A DNA stretch of 64,000 nt. It comes from Lachnospiraceae bacterium. GTDB taxonomy: Bacteria > Bacillota > Clostridia > Lachnospirales > Lachnospiraceae. Numbering within the stretch: the stretch's first letter is position 1; each line of letters starts with the position of its first letter. A model generated the notes under the pieces. It ran no database searches, was not told the DNA's origin, and worked only from the letters and a program-made list of their open reading frames with translations. The translations under genes were made by a program, and so were the position numbers. Of this stretch, positions 9,201 through 15,375 are shown piece after piece. The DNA lies in NCBI GenBank assembly GCA_017526745.1, contig JAFXQX010000024.1, positions 1-64,000 of the forward strand. The letters are read 5' to 3'.

Positions 9201-11308
9201 ATGACGCAGATGGTACAAGACCAAATAAACTGCAGATAACAGTTACAAAAAGAGCAGAGACCGGTGAAGAACAGCCTGAATCGCATACGATAACGCTTAC
9301 CGCAGACAATAAAGTCTGGAGGAAGAACCTTGATTATGCAGTAAGCGATGTCACAGTAACCAATCCGGCGGGATATACTTCCGTTGTTCAGGGTACAACG
9401 ATCAAACTGTATCATGCTCCAACAAAATCTGTTAACGCGTCAGGGATCATAGAATGGCACGATAATGGTGACGAAGAAGGAAAACGACCCGGAGAAGTCA
9501 CGCTGAATCTTTATAAAGACGACGTATGGATAAAGAGAGTAATTGTTAAGGCAGTAGATAACTGGGAGTATGATCTGGGGGATCTGGCGCTTTATAAGTA
9601 TGACAGTGCCAAAAACACAGTCCGCAAAATAACTTACAGACTCGAACAGAGCGAGGTTGAGGAGTATTCCACGTATGTAAGCGGTCTTATCACGAGTGGT
9701 ACTCCTGATGAGCAGGGATTCGATATCATCAACTCCCTGAACACTTCGATGGCAATGCTTGAAGGCATCATAATGTGGGTTGATGATGACGACAACGAAG
9801 AAAAGAGACCGGAAAAAGCCAAGGTAAGACTTCATGCCGGCGGTGCAGAGAAAGGGTCGGTTGATGTTTTCAGGAATGCGGATGATGAGTGGACATTTGT
9901 TTTCACCCTGGATAAGGAAATTCCTTTGGAATCGTATACTGTTACAGAGGATACTGTTGATGGATACGTTCCCGATATCAGGATGGTGGACAGAAACGAA
10001 GACGGCATAAATGATGCCGTAGTGATCATAAATAAACTGGCAGATCACGAGCATACTATAGAAACATACACAGAGACGATCAGGGAAGCAACATGTGAAG
10101 AAGCAGGAGAATGCCGACGTTACGAGGTCTGTGTAACCTGCGGCGAAGTGATCAGTGACACAACAGATACTATCGATCCTCTCGGTCATGACTGGGGTGA
10201 ATGGAATACGAAAATAAGTGCGACGGAAACCGAGCCGGGTCTTGAAGAGCGCGAATGTACACGGGACAGCAGTCACGTTCAAACCCGCGAAGTGCCTGTT
10301 ACAGCTCACATTCACACCTTTGTGAGAATAGAAGCCCAAGCTGCAACCTGTACCGTTGCCGGTAACACAGCACACTGGTACTGTGAAGACTGCAACTGGT
10401 ATTGTCAGGATCCTGATGATCCGTCAGGCAGTCGGATAAATCCGAATGAGGTAATAGTATCTCCTCTCGGACATGACTGGGGAGAGTGGATAGTAACAAG
10501 GGAGCCGACCGAAACCGAAGAGGGAGAGGAAATGCGCACGTGTATACGAGGTAATGAGATTGAGAAGCGTCCCGTTCCCAAGAAGGATCCGGAGAGGATA
10601 TCATACAGATTGACAGAGGGGGATGATTCCTCCTGGGTTAAGCAAACTGACAACACCGTGGAATTCAGAGTTAAACGATCCGTTGATGATAAGGACACAT
10701 TTGCTCACTTCACGGGCATCAGGATTGACGGTAATACTGTTGAGCGAAAGTATTATTCGGCGGAACCGGGCAGCGTTATAGTAAAGCTGTTTTCTGAATA
10801 CCTGGAGAAACTGCCAATCGGAGAGCATACAATAACTTTCGAGTTCGATGACGGAAACGTGACAGGAGATTTCGCTGTTTATGATCAGGAAAGGAAACAT
10901 CAGGACGATCCCAACAACCGCAGTGAATCCGAAAGTCACACCAATTCGGCCAATTCCGGCAATTCGGGCAATTCCGGCAATTCGGGCAATTCCGGCAATT
11001 CGGGCAATTCGGGTAATTCCGACAATTCCAGTAATCACAGTAACTCCGGCAATTACAATAATTCCGGGAACGCCGGTGTAATGCCGTCAACACCTGTAGT
11101 GAGCAATCCTTTCTCTGTTCAGGCACCGGATACAGGAGATTCAGACATAAATACCGGAAATGGAAAGAAAAGCGGTGTAAGAGACGGCGTCGACACAGGC
11201 GACGAGAGCATGCTCTTTACGTGGCTGCTGATCTTTATCATCTCACTCGGAGTTCTGGTGATCGCAATAAGACCGGGCTTGAACGTGTACTTCAAAAGAA
11301 GGAAATAA
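242..11308 (+). CDS. Giant surface protein: beta-helix repeats plus PI-specific phospholipase C domain
   Basis: This is a 3,688-aa exported protein. ATG 242 is preferred over the upstream TTG at 206, because GGGAGAG precedes it and translation then begins directly with a signal peptide (residues 1 to about 30). A Glu/Pro/Lys-rich repeat stretch follows (about 75-110). Residues about 366-2540 are right-handed beta-helix repeats rich in GGGIYV-like turns. About 2570-2960 is a PI-PLC X domain. It has MPGTHDSG with His2588/Asp2589, RRFDLRL with Asp2647/Arg2649, LWILHG with His2671, and FLKENPSETIIV, all matching the Bacillus PI-PLC catalytic core. Then come an InlB-like module, three Cna-B-like modules (from about 2977), two Cys-rich modules ending GHDWGEW, an Ig-like module, an Asn/Ser/Gly linker, and a C-terminal VDTGD motif, membrane span and RRK tail suggesting cell-wall or membrane anchoring. 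The likely activity is cleavage of inositol phospholipids or GPI anchors outside the cell. Substrate and sortase dependence are inference. Confidence 0.9.
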   Translation: MKTITKRLTAFLIATLMVIGSLQMPEAVYADEADTATTGIETGEPEGIEVQNIPESPADTTPEITPETSDNNSSEINPETDKTEPKIEETEPKIDEAEPKVEETGPKIEETEPKTEETEQSEEPEGSEAISLESVADGVTVKIDAPSGTFPEDARLVVTAADAEEEMEAAGAVDEVRARDTNVAASYAFDIKVLDTEDNELQPAEGKNVNISFEFDHAAENNLTAEVYHIEESQETDPVTDVTDTVLVAEKLDSETDREASSVTAITEGFSLYIVEFTYNSLSYVLDGGETVALSVILDTLGLTGSVKAVEVSDEELFSADNEGGEWIITSHKPFDSEEWMKVSIGGFEYVITVTDDGASIEVDSWTRLQNALDNGSNAGKTVKLLNDIECGNDNSIKVDGDKVRNITIDLAGHKMDRKRSSDTGDGHVINVKDGATLTITDSVGGGILTGGNATDGGGIKIEKNSTCKIENAIISGNKASKDGAGIYVWGTLVMTGGTITNNEAKDNGAGIYVENTGTLQLEGVTISGNISKNGGGGLNIHVKDNNSYIKNCTITGNRSKESDGAGFNFDAKNKKLVLEDTEISSNTAKDEGGGIYIDAGTIEMTGGSINDNTSEDGGGVYNDEGTLNLNGVTVDHNITTKYGGAGINNKNSATITDCIIKNNEAVADGAGIYSGENIIIQDCTIDHNRSQASGAGIRLVDCTATITGGSINNNTANNVGGGICVDSDAKAVISGGLVVTENTAVKGGGGILVGSSGNIEIQGVLKITGNTVSDVYLLSGRKLKITGPLYNVNNETDKSEIGVILAEQQGIITTGFAQNNPGRDPYDYFIPETGCSLVLDGNEARVIASMWGYLQQMINYADNNAVINLEDNYKAKSEDNTLTIPEDKNITINLNGHTLDRGLSSYKENGEVITVRGNLTLVDSAGGGKICGGYGAGGGICVVSGGALTLNTGIISGNKGKQKGGGVLVLEGGTAVLNGGTIEKNSAPDGGGIYSAGNLTVESANPIKNNSGTKGGGIFVAGGTTVVKRTDITGNSANIGGGAYIAGGSLDLTGATITNNSAVSEAGGIWHGTEGAAVATLKVQGAVNVNGNNSLTGNNILLKNSRLITIGGDITGAALDVTTDNMNATLTNGLSEKTPAGNDPRDFAADIFTYAGQDFVDALTVKDDGELYHKMINADVWVNSWEKLQEEVNKNTNNGKVIGLSCDIDGNGKYSIKVDGDKIGSVTIELSGHKMDRKSDGYYDDGHAINVKDRAHLTITDSVGTGVITGGKAIDGGGIKIENNSRCTLRAVSIKGNESHQTGGGIYVGGTLTVDGGSITANTAGTCGGGIYVENTGRIDLDNAIISDNNSGGRITSYSTHCGGGLYIKLRKSSDDPDNADGTIKNSIIRNNKSKTDGGGFCILSDNRKLLVIDTEISGNTADYQAGGIYVDGGTVIMKGSNSRITGNKGKDAGGVMNVGGNIEFDGVTISDNLSTEYSGGGVNNKNTGKLVNCIFTGNRSGDAGGAVYNKHSNLRLTGCAFKNNKAEGKGGAVFSKESSTIENCSFTSNKADKGGGVYLSKDTVLTGNTMTQNTAETYGGAMYVEDGDIRIDGGSITENIAANKGSGIYADEEIRIKGALTVQNNTKDNIYLKDKKINVNGTLTGALIGVTLDDETGTFTKNYRSNNPATDPSYIFTSDVGYSVVTDGNGEGKIVGSVWPMLQRLINETANTDSGSGGAPVLTLDKDWTAVSSDTALTIPAGKRIVIDLNGHTLNRKRDSQKSNGQTFMVDAGCTLTIKDSSASKTGKITGGWADNGGAVILMSGATCNIEGGNFTGNRAGGGGAVYVHGGGTLNISGGSFNGNLATNGGAVYMADDGTATVSISGSVITDNEAAVEAGAVRVGENGVLNISGNPFIKGNRGATGKNILLGAGNVINITGDLTAESGTGIDLAAKSAGTDDPGSGAGLTNGLDDTLPAGTDIDDYARSIFTYDETTFDNTLTVKDGELYHKDVEAGVWVSSWAQLQAAIKNEANKDKVIGLKNDITASGSEDRQLHNKGWTVTVELNGHTVNRNRRQNDTDGHVFEIQNRSTLIIKDSVGTGIITGGYASRGGGIHVGKDCTCRIEGGTVCGNKADVDGGGIYVRGTLVMTGGAVSDNFADDTAGGIYCADTGTFDLTDVLISKNTSKNDGGGLIVHLSRDASITNCRIVNNKSQTEDGGAMRMEAGNKTLYISNTEISGNWAENDGGAIVIYAGRIVMNGGTVSNNTSEDGGGVYNDAGTIEFTGVMIDGNTSYKKGGAGINNRNNATLTNCNIINNVGEKDGGGIYTTKPMTITGGTISSNRAGGKGGGIYNGKDTTRITGTVFGYNWAGNDGGAIYAYDDMVLDNCTLDTNSTKKSGGGIRINDCDVTLSNCTIRGNTAEEYGGGVYINNGGADLTIQNGNITGNIAVIKGAGIYVNDDTDDVYISGDTGICDNIGTGDIYLTGDEILTIAGPLTSGSGGTSRARIGVITKNGTGWAFTKDYKKYNGTEDPRDFFYSNEGYEAYLKDDKEVAFRKKEIAVDDIPFIKPDDQVERQWNVLNGSNWMSGLSGERYLNEINMPGTHDSGTKVMDGNANTSTFGKILTIAFPLFGNAVYRGLTNRFAQCQVRYIDEQLEDGVRRFDLRLVNYYVNIEFKKDNGKDLWILHGKDSKVGTYFAKDHNGDWLTLAQVFTWYKDFLKENPSETIIVTMDAQGVDVDVDKVNERIRRHIRALTQEINPSTGEPYVYAEDGDYTKKFTRQPQLKDVRGKIIFDLDKGTGLSGGVLSNSGSFHDDAKTKITNLTDFYNKYGFDDLPTNANFGERSFDYYISAGTNGTDEPGDTPLEIADKVLPVLFGENGLLTDRIGKFIGLVNMDGVTSKIARQVWITNFFEGIEYCTVTSKASADDGHPKTYTVQKNTPITLPECIYDNPNAAGNYFQHWTDGEGVYYPDDAYMVTSDVTFTAVWEQADNSCIRAIWIDGDDADGTRPNKLQITVTKRAETGEEQPESHTITLTADNKVWRKNLDYAVSDVTVTNPAGYTSVVQGTTIKLYHAPTKSVNASGIIEWHDNGDEEGKRPGEVTLNLYKDDVWIKRVIVKAVDNWEYDLGDLALYKYDSAKNTVRKITYRLEQSEVEEYSTYVSGLITSGTPDEQGFDIINSLNTSMAMLEGIIMWVDDDDNEEKRPEKAKVRLHAGGAEKGSVDVFRNADDEWTFVFTLDKEIPLESYTVTEDTVDGYVPDIRMVDRNEDGINDAVVIINKLADHEHTIETYTETIREATCEEAGECRRYEVCVTCGEVISDTTDTIDPLGHDWGEWNTKISATETEPGLEERECTRDSSHVQTREVPVTAHIHTFVRIEAQAATCTVAGNTAHWYCEDCNWYCQDPDDPSGSRINPNEVIVSPLGHDWGEWIVTREPTETEEGEEMRTCIRGNEIEKRPVPKKDPERISYRLTEGDDSSWVKQTDNTVEFRVKRSVDDKDTFAHFTGIRIDGNTVERKYYSAEPGSVIVKLFSEYLEKLPIGEHTITFEFDDGNVTGDFAVYDQERKHQDDPNNRSESESHTNSANSGNSGNSGNSGNSGNSGNSGNSDNSSNHSNSGNYNNSGNAGVMPSTPVVSNPFSVQAPDTGDSDINTGNGKKSGVRDGVDTGDESMLFTWLLIFIISLGVLVIAIRPGLNVYFKRRK
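1337..7863 (+). repeat. Alternating A-B-A-B-A beta-helix repeat units within the giant gene
   Basis: Five large units each begin with a W..LQ motif. The Trp codons are at 1337, 2795, 3797, 5342 and 6251, and the last unit ends near 7863. Units 1, 3 and 5 (about 486, 515 and 537 codons) share a long form ending in a GPL...IGV.....FxxxNxxxDP module. Units 2 and 4 (334 and 303 codons) share a short form ending in LTNGL....PAG.D..D.A..IFTY and then ELYHK. Each unit contains many shorter coils of about 20-25 residues. Confidence 0.85.
10941..11029 (+). repeat. 9-bp tandem repeat coding an Asn-Ser-Gly linker
   Basis: About ten copies of a 9-bp unit close to CAATTCSGG encode (NSG)n just before the C-terminal anchor. 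The near-identity of the copies suggests slippage-driven length variation. Confidence 0.85.
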
Positions 11309-11315
11309 TGAGAAA

Positions 11316-12908
11316 ATGGAAAACAAAAAATTGGAAAACAAAAAAAGCGTTCTTATGCGTGATAATGCATCAAATCCTCTATTGGAAGAAGGCGCGAAGC
11401 TGTATCGCAGTGCAGGATTTTCCGATGATCAGACGGAGCTTTTTACCGAAAAATCACTCGGTGTTCTCAATGATTATGCCGAGCTTTGCGGCGAGGGAAC
11501 GGATATCGAGTACAGAATATTCAGAGGTGTTCTGGGTATCATGGTCCGTGTATATATTCCCGGTCAGGCATATAATCCTTTTACAAGCGGAAAGGAAGCA
11601 AGAAAACGAGTCTTTGATAACCTGCTCGGGATGAACCTTAATGCCGAAACTGTACGATTGTCGTATAAATATGCTTTCGGACGCAATATTATCTCCGTTA
11701 TAATCCCGCTTTCGGACAGAAAAAAGAAACTGTTAAAGGACCCGATGATATTGTCGGTAGTCCTGGGTGTTACATGCGGGCTTATCTGTCTGGGGCTGCC
11801 CAAAGAAGCAAACAGTTTTATCATTGATAAGATCGCATCTCCGATGATGTCGATACTGCTTAATCTTATGTCCGGGATCATGGGACCGGTCATTTTTATC
11901 TCGATGACCACTTCAATAGTAGCCCTTGACAGTATCAATGAGCTGACAAATCTGGGATTTAAGATAATACGCCGCTTCGTAAGATCCACTCTGTTTTTGA
12001 TTGCTGTCTCGATCGCAGTTTCCGCATTGGTCATCCAGCATCTCAGTGACGGGAGCGTCAGTTTCAAGTCAGACAAGCTGATAGATCTGTTTTTCGGGGT
12101 AGTACCCACCAACGTGATCGAACCTTTCCTGAACAATACAACGCCGCAGCTGGTTGTGATGGGATTTCTGATGGGAGTCGCACTGCTTGTGCTCGGGGAT
12201 AAGGTCACAGAACTTAAAAAGATCCTCATGCAGCTGAATGAATGGGCCATGAGCGTGATGAGAATAGTTCTCCTGGCAATTCCGGCATTGCCGTTTCTGA
12301 GTATCCTGACTGCGATAGCGGGAGGAAACGGAAAAGAACTGCTTCGGGGATGGAAGTTCATAGTTGCCGTTTATATTGTATTTACCGTAAGCGTTGTGAT
12401 AAAGGCTGTAAAAACTTCGCTTGTGACCGGGATAGGTGTAAGAGAATACTGGGAAAAATTCAAGCCCGCGATCATGCTCTCGTTGACAACATCATCAAAC
12501 ACCGCACCTATCAAAAAATCATATGAGATCACGGAAAGGGATTTTGGTGTCAAACCGGAGTTCAATTCTTTCTGGATACCGATGTGTAATGCCATGTTAA
12601 GTCCCAAGACAACAGTCAATGTCGTGATAGCGGTATTTATGATGGCGGTCATTACAGGCACGCCGGTATCTCCTATATTTCTTGTGGTCCTGATCATAGT
12701 GACGCTGGAGCTTTCGATAGCATCTCCCGGAACTGCAAGTGCCTGGACAATAATATTCGGGACCTTTGGCATGCCGACCAGTTACGTAGGACTGTTTACC
12801 GCATACAGACTGCTGACTGTCAATTACAGCGCAGCCTGTACACAGGCGTATTATATGCTTGAGGAGGTGGAAGCAGCCCATAAGCTCGGAGCGATCAAAG
12901 AAAGTTAA
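11316..12908 (+). CDS. Dicarboxylate/amino acid:cation symporter family protein with extra N-terminal domain
   Basis: 530 aa. Residues about 140-530 look like the DAACS (SdcS/GltP-type) symporter fold: several hydrophobic spans, the Ser-rich re-entrant motif SLTTSSNTAP, a downstream FWIPMCNAMLSPKTT segment, and a second hairpin with SIASPGTAS. By family this imports C4-dicarboxylates or acidic amino acids with Na+ or H+. The first ~140 residues are not part of the usual transporter. They are soluble, and the pattern GVLGIMVRVYIPGQAYNPF recalls a degenerate histidine-kinase-like ATPase fold, though this is a guess. ATG 11316 has AGAAGGAAA just upstream, overlapping the end of the giant gene (7-bp gap), so the two may be co-transcribed. 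Confidence 0.75.
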   Translation: MENKKLENKKSVLMRDNASNPLLEEGAKLYRSAGFSDDQTELFTEKSLGVLNDYAELCGEGTDIEYRIFRGVLGIMVRVYIPGQAYNPFTSGKEARKRVFDNLLGMNLNAETVRLSYKYAFGRNIISVIIPLSDRKKKLLKDPMILSVVLGVTCGLICLGLPKEANSFIIDKIASPMMSILLNLMSGIMGPVIFISMTTSIVALDSINELTNLGFKIIRRFVRSTLFLIAVSIAVSALVIQHLSDGSVSFKSDKLIDLFFGVVPTNVIEPFLNNTTPQLVVMGFLMGVALLVLGDKVTELKKILMQLNEWAMSVMRIVLLAIPALPFLSILTAIAGGNGKELLRGWKFIVAVYIVFTVSVVIKAVKTSLVTGIGVREYWEKFKPAIMLSLTTSSNTAPIKKSYEITERDFGVKPEFNSFWIPMCNAMLSPKTTVNVVIAVFMMAVITGTPVSPIFLVVLIIVTLELSIASPGTASAWTIIFGTFGMPTSYVGLFTAYRLLTVNYSAACTQAYYMLEEVEAAHKLGAIKES

Positions 12909-12974
12909 GAAAAAAAACAGATCATCAATTAAAAAGATAGCTAATTTTTTGTTTATAAAAGATAGTTTAATTTA

Positions 12975-13003
12975 TTGACAATAAGAGTAAATCTTGATAG
13001 ACT
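12975..13003 (+). promoter_or_regulatory. Promoter of tRNA-Gly
   Basis: TTGACA (12975-12980), a 17-bp spacer and TAGACT (12998-13003) with an extended TGa upstream of the -10. The predicted start is about 25 bases before the tRNA. The rest of 12909-13034 is AT-rich and I see no gene in it. Confidence 0.6.
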
Positions 13004-13034
13004 TCTAAGGTCGGCTATATTTAAAAAGTCTGAT

Positions 13035-13105
13035 GCAGGTGTGGTTCAATGGTAGAACACCAGCCTTCCAAGCTGGTGACGTGGGTTCGATTCCCATCAC
13101 CTGCT
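13035..13105 (+). tRNA. tRNA-Gly (UCC)
   Basis: A 71-base cloverleaf. The acceptor GCAGGTG (13035-13041) pairs with CACCTGC (13098-13104) and the discriminator is T. The anticodon arm has loop CTTCCAA, giving TCC. The T arm contains GGTTCGATTCCC. CCA is not encoded. Confidence 0.95.
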
Positions 13106-13112
13106 GCTACAG

Positions 13113-13145
13113 AATACCCTCAGGATAACCTGAGGGTATTTTCGA
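13113..13145 (+). terminator. Intrinsic terminator of tRNA-Gly
   Basis: A 12-bp perfect stem (13113-13124 with 13129-13140), loop ATAA, then TTTT. It closes the tRNA transcript. Confidence 0.85.
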
Positions 13146-13226
13146 TTTCTGCTTTTTTCTTTACTACCTGTCGAGAGATATATATAATGAGGCTATAGTA
13201 AGTAGTACAGATGAAAGGAGTAATGA

Positions 13227-13463
13227 ATGAGTACTGTTGAAGCAACAGTTTCCATACTGGAAAGTATGCCGGAGCAAGAACAAAATATTGTTTTACGCTT
13301 TATTCAGGATCTGTTTTCTCCTCAGACTTCTAATCCGTTTAGACCTTTAACGGAGCAAGAATTTCTTGTATCTATTGATGAATCATTAGCACAGGCTGAT
13401 GCCGGATTTGTTCAGGACGCCAATGAGGCAATAGACGAGTTCAGTTCAGAACTGGGGATTTAA
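13227..13463 (+). CDS. Putative type II antitoxin
   Basis: A 78-aa acidic protein starting with an ATG placed 7 bases after AAAGGAG. The N-terminal half is helical (ESMPEQEQNIVLRFIQDLF). The C-terminal half contains NPFRPLTEQEF and a low-charge tail. This matches the general look of small antitoxins paired with RelE/ParE toxins in Clostridia. No clear DNA-binding fold can be named from the sequence. It ends three bases before the toxin start. The antitoxin role rests mainly on this pairing. Confidence 0.65.
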   Translation: MSTVEATVSILESMPEQEQNIVLRFIQDLFSPQTSNPFRPLTEQEFLVSIDESLAQADAGFVQDANEAIDEFSSELGI

Positions 13464-13466
13464 TAC

Positions 13467-13784
13467 GTGAAAACATATAGAGTTGTTATTACGGACAAAG
13501 CCAAATCCCAGATAAGTCAATATCTTCGTTATCTGAAGAATGATCTGAAGAATCCACAAGCAGCTAAGGCCGTACGTGATGATTTCAAAGAAACGATCAA
13601 ACAGTTAGGAAATGTAGCCGGGATTCTTAAGAGCTGTGACAATCCTAATCTGACTAAGAGAAACCTAAAGAAAATCAGTTTCCAAAGACACGACTATGTT
13701 ATGTTGTACCGTATAGAGGACAACATTGCTACTGTTGTATGCGTATATCATATGCTACAGGATTATGAGAAGAAAATGATCTAG
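13467..13784 (+). CDS. RelE/ParE-family toxin
   Basis: A 105-aa basic protein with the ParE/RelE pattern. An N-terminal strand (TYRVVITDKAKSQI) leads into two helices, then a C-terminal sheet with RHDYVMLYRIEDNIATVVCVYHMLQD. The family either cleaves mRNA on the ribosome (RelE) or poisons gyrase (ParE), and the sequence alone does not decide which. Translation starts at a GTG three bases after the antitoxin stop, so the two are coupled. The pair sits alone between tRNA-Gly and the fatty acid operon. Confidence 0.75.
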   Translation: MKTYRVVITDKAKSQISQYLRYLKNDLKNPQAAKAVRDDFKETIKQLGNVAGILKSCDNPNLTKRNLKKISFQRHDYVMLYRIEDNIATVVCVYHMLQDYEKKMI

Positions 13785-13875
13785 GCTATAGTAGCAGATG
13801 GGAAGCAGGATACTGTAACTCATGGACTATGACAAATTGAAGACACAATCGTGTAATCTGTTATAGATCAAAACA

Positions 13876-13910
13876 ATACCCTCGGCTAAAAAGCCGAGGG
13901 TATATTGTTA
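13876..13910 (+). terminator. Intrinsic terminator after the toxin-antitoxin pair
   Basis: A 12-bp perfect stem (13876-13887 with 13892-13903), loop AAAA, followed by a weak T-rich tract. Its outer arm ATACCCTC/GAGGGTAT is the same as in the tRNA-Gly terminator at 13113. Confidence 0.7.
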
Positions 13911-13932
13911 TCAGTTGATCCGCGGTATTCTT

Positions 13933-14055
13933 TTAATACATGCTTTCATCTAGGCAGTCTTCTGTTTCATAACCCGAAAAGGAGATACCTGCTAAAGTTG
14001 AAAATATAGTTCCATCGGGATCCCATGAAAACGTATATTCGTATTCAAATACCAT
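13933..14055 (-). pseudogene. Possible small gene or C-terminal remnant
   Basis: The minus strand can encode 40 aa starting at ATG 14055. The reading continues open about 15 codons further upstream without a better start, up to a stop near 14100. The peptide (containing MVFEYEYTFSWDPDGTIF and ending in CLDESMY) has coding-like composition. I see no good ribosome binding site and recognise no family. It may be the tail of a lost gene. The remaining intergenic sequence (13785-14215) holds the terminator at 13876 and the operator/promoter region described separately. Confidence 0.3.
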
Positions 14056-14080
14056 GTGTAACGGAGTCCCATAAAATGTC

Positions 14081-14169
14081 TTGACAATCAAAGTATTATG
14101 TATTATCTTACATCACGGATAAGCTTTGACTATCAAAATACTTGAGTGTCTAAATACTTGATAGTCAAA
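14081..14169 (+). promoter_or_regulatory. FabT-type operator array of the fatty acid operon
   Basis: Four copies of TTGA-N3-TCAA lie here: 14081-14091 (TTGACAATCAA), 14126-14136 (TTGACTATCAA), 14142-14152 (one mismatch) and 14158-14168 (TTGATAGTCAA). The last three start exactly 16 bp apart, and copies 2 and 4 are reverse complements. The known FabT box has the core TTTGA-N3-TCAAA. The operon ends with a FabT-like gene, so autoregulated repression is the natural reading. Confidence 0.7.
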
Positions 14170-14186
14170 ATTATCCACACTGTAAT
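14158..14186 (+). promoter_or_regulatory. Promoter of the fatty acid operon
   Basis: TTGATA (14158-14163), a 17-bp spacer and TGTAAT (14181-14186). The -35 lies inside the last TTGA-N3-TCAA operator, so a bound repressor would block RNA polymerase. The predicted start near 14193 leaves a short leader with AAAAAGGAGA before acpP. Confidence 0.6.
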
Positions 14187-14215
14187 CACATCATATGAAA
14201 AAGGAGAAATAAAAA

Positions 14216-14449
14216 ATGTTGGAGAAACTGAAAGAGATCATTGCAGAGAAGCTCGGCGTGGAGATCGAGGATATCACTGAGGAGAGCGCTTTCAAGGAGG
14301 ATCTGAATGCGGATTCGCTGGACCTTTTTGAACTTGTGATGGCGATAGAGGAGGAGTTCGGCACCAGCATACCTTCCGAAGATCTGGAGAAGCTCGCCAC
14401 TGTTGGAGACGTGATCGACTATATGAAGAAGCAGGGGATCGAAGAATGA
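14216..14449 (+). CDS. acpP: Acyl carrier protein
   Basis: A 77-aa, strongly acidic four-helix protein. Ser34 in the [10 protein letters not shown] motif is the site for the 4'-phosphopantetheine arm that carries growing acyl chains during type II fatty acid synthesis in the cytoplasm. Length and motif are standard. A strong AAGGAG lies upstream. It is the first gene of the fab operon and overlaps fabK by four bases (ATGA). Confidence 0.95.
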   Translation: MLEKLKEIIAEKLGVEIEDITEESAFKEDLNADSLDLFELVMAIEEEFGTSIPSEDLEKLATVGDVIDYMKKQGIEE

Positions 14450-15375
14450 AAAACTCCGTGACGGAAATACTGGGCTCGGAATACCCGGTGATACAGGGAG
14501 GCATGGCCTGGGTGGCAGAGCATCATTTGGCAGCAGCCGTGTCTGAAGCGGGAGGCTTCGGGATCATCGGAGCCGCCTCTGCTCCGGCGGATTTAGTCAG
14601 AGAGGAGATAAGGAAGTGCAAGGCTCTGACTGACAGGCCCTTCGGAGTGAACATCATGCTGCTGAACCCAAATGCGGATGAGGTGGCTAAGATCGTGATA
14701 GAGGAAGGTGTGAGAGCGGTCACAACCGGAGCCGGCAATCCCGCAAAATACATGAGCGCATGGAAGGAAGCGGGAGTGAAGGTGATACCGGTCGTGGCAA
14801 GCAGTGCCATGGCGGTCATGATGGAAAGAGCCGGAGCGGATGCTGTGATAGCCGAAGGCATGGAGAGCGGCGGACATATCGGGAGCACGACAACTTTCGC
14901 CCTTGTTCCGCAGGTCTGCGATGCGGTGAGCATCCCGGTGATAGCCGCAGGTGGCATAGCTGACGGAAGAGGCATGGCGGCGGCTCTCATGTTGGGAGCT
15001 GCGGGCATACAGATGGGCACCAGATTCGTGGCTTCAAAGGAATCCATCGTCCATGCGAACTTTAAGGAAAAGATAATAAAGGCAAAGGACATAGACTCTA
15101 CCGTGACGGGTATGAGCACGGGGCATCCCGTAAGATGCCTCAGGAACAAGATGACCAGAGAATACCTTCAGATGGAGAAAGAGGGCGTGGAGCTGATGGA
15201 GCTTGAGAAGCTCACTCTGGGATCCCTGAAGAGAGCGGTCATAGACGGGGATGTGGTGACCGGAACGCTCATGGCCGGGCAGATAGCGGGTCTTATCAAA
15301 GAGGAAGAAAGCTGCAGGGACATAGTGCAGGGGATAGTCCGCGAATGTAACGAAGTGATCGGAGAATACAGATAA
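14446..15375 (+). CDS. fabK: Enoyl-ACP reductase II (FMN-dependent)
   Basis: A 309-aa TIM-barrel flavoprotein of the nitronate monooxygenase/FabK family. It has the N-terminal [13 protein letters not shown], the central [10 protein letters not shown], and the FMN phosphate-binding region [10 protein letters not shown] followed by GIQMGTRF. It performs the last step of each elongation cycle, reducing trans-2-enoyl-ACP with NAD(P)H. The placement between acpP and fabD supports FabK over nitronate monooxygenase. No fabI appears in the window. It overlaps acpP at its start and fabD at its stop (TAATG). Confidence 0.92.
   Translation: MKNSVTEILGSEYPVIQGGMAWVAEHHLAAAVSEAGGFGIIGAASAPADLVREEIRKCKALTDRPFGVNIMLLNPNADEVAKIVIEEGVRAVTTGAGNPAKYMSAWKEAGVKVIPVVASSAMAVMMERAGADAVIAEGMESGGHIGSTTTFALVPQVCDAVSIPVIAAGGIADGRGMAAALMLGAAGIQMGTRFVASKESIVHANFKEKIIKAKDIDSTVTGMSTGHPVRCLRNKMTREYLQMEKEGVELMELEKLTLGSLKRAVIDGDVVTGTLMAGQIAGLIKEEESCRDIVQGIVRECNEVIGEYR

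Noticed and set aside
10941-11029. Tandem repeat considered as a CRISPR array
   Set aside because: The unit is 9 bp with no spacers and lies in frame as an Asn-Ser-Gly linker.
14446-15375. Nitronate monooxygenase instead of FabK
   Set aside because: Same superfamily, but the position inside a complete fatty acid operon lacking another enoyl reductase favours FabK.
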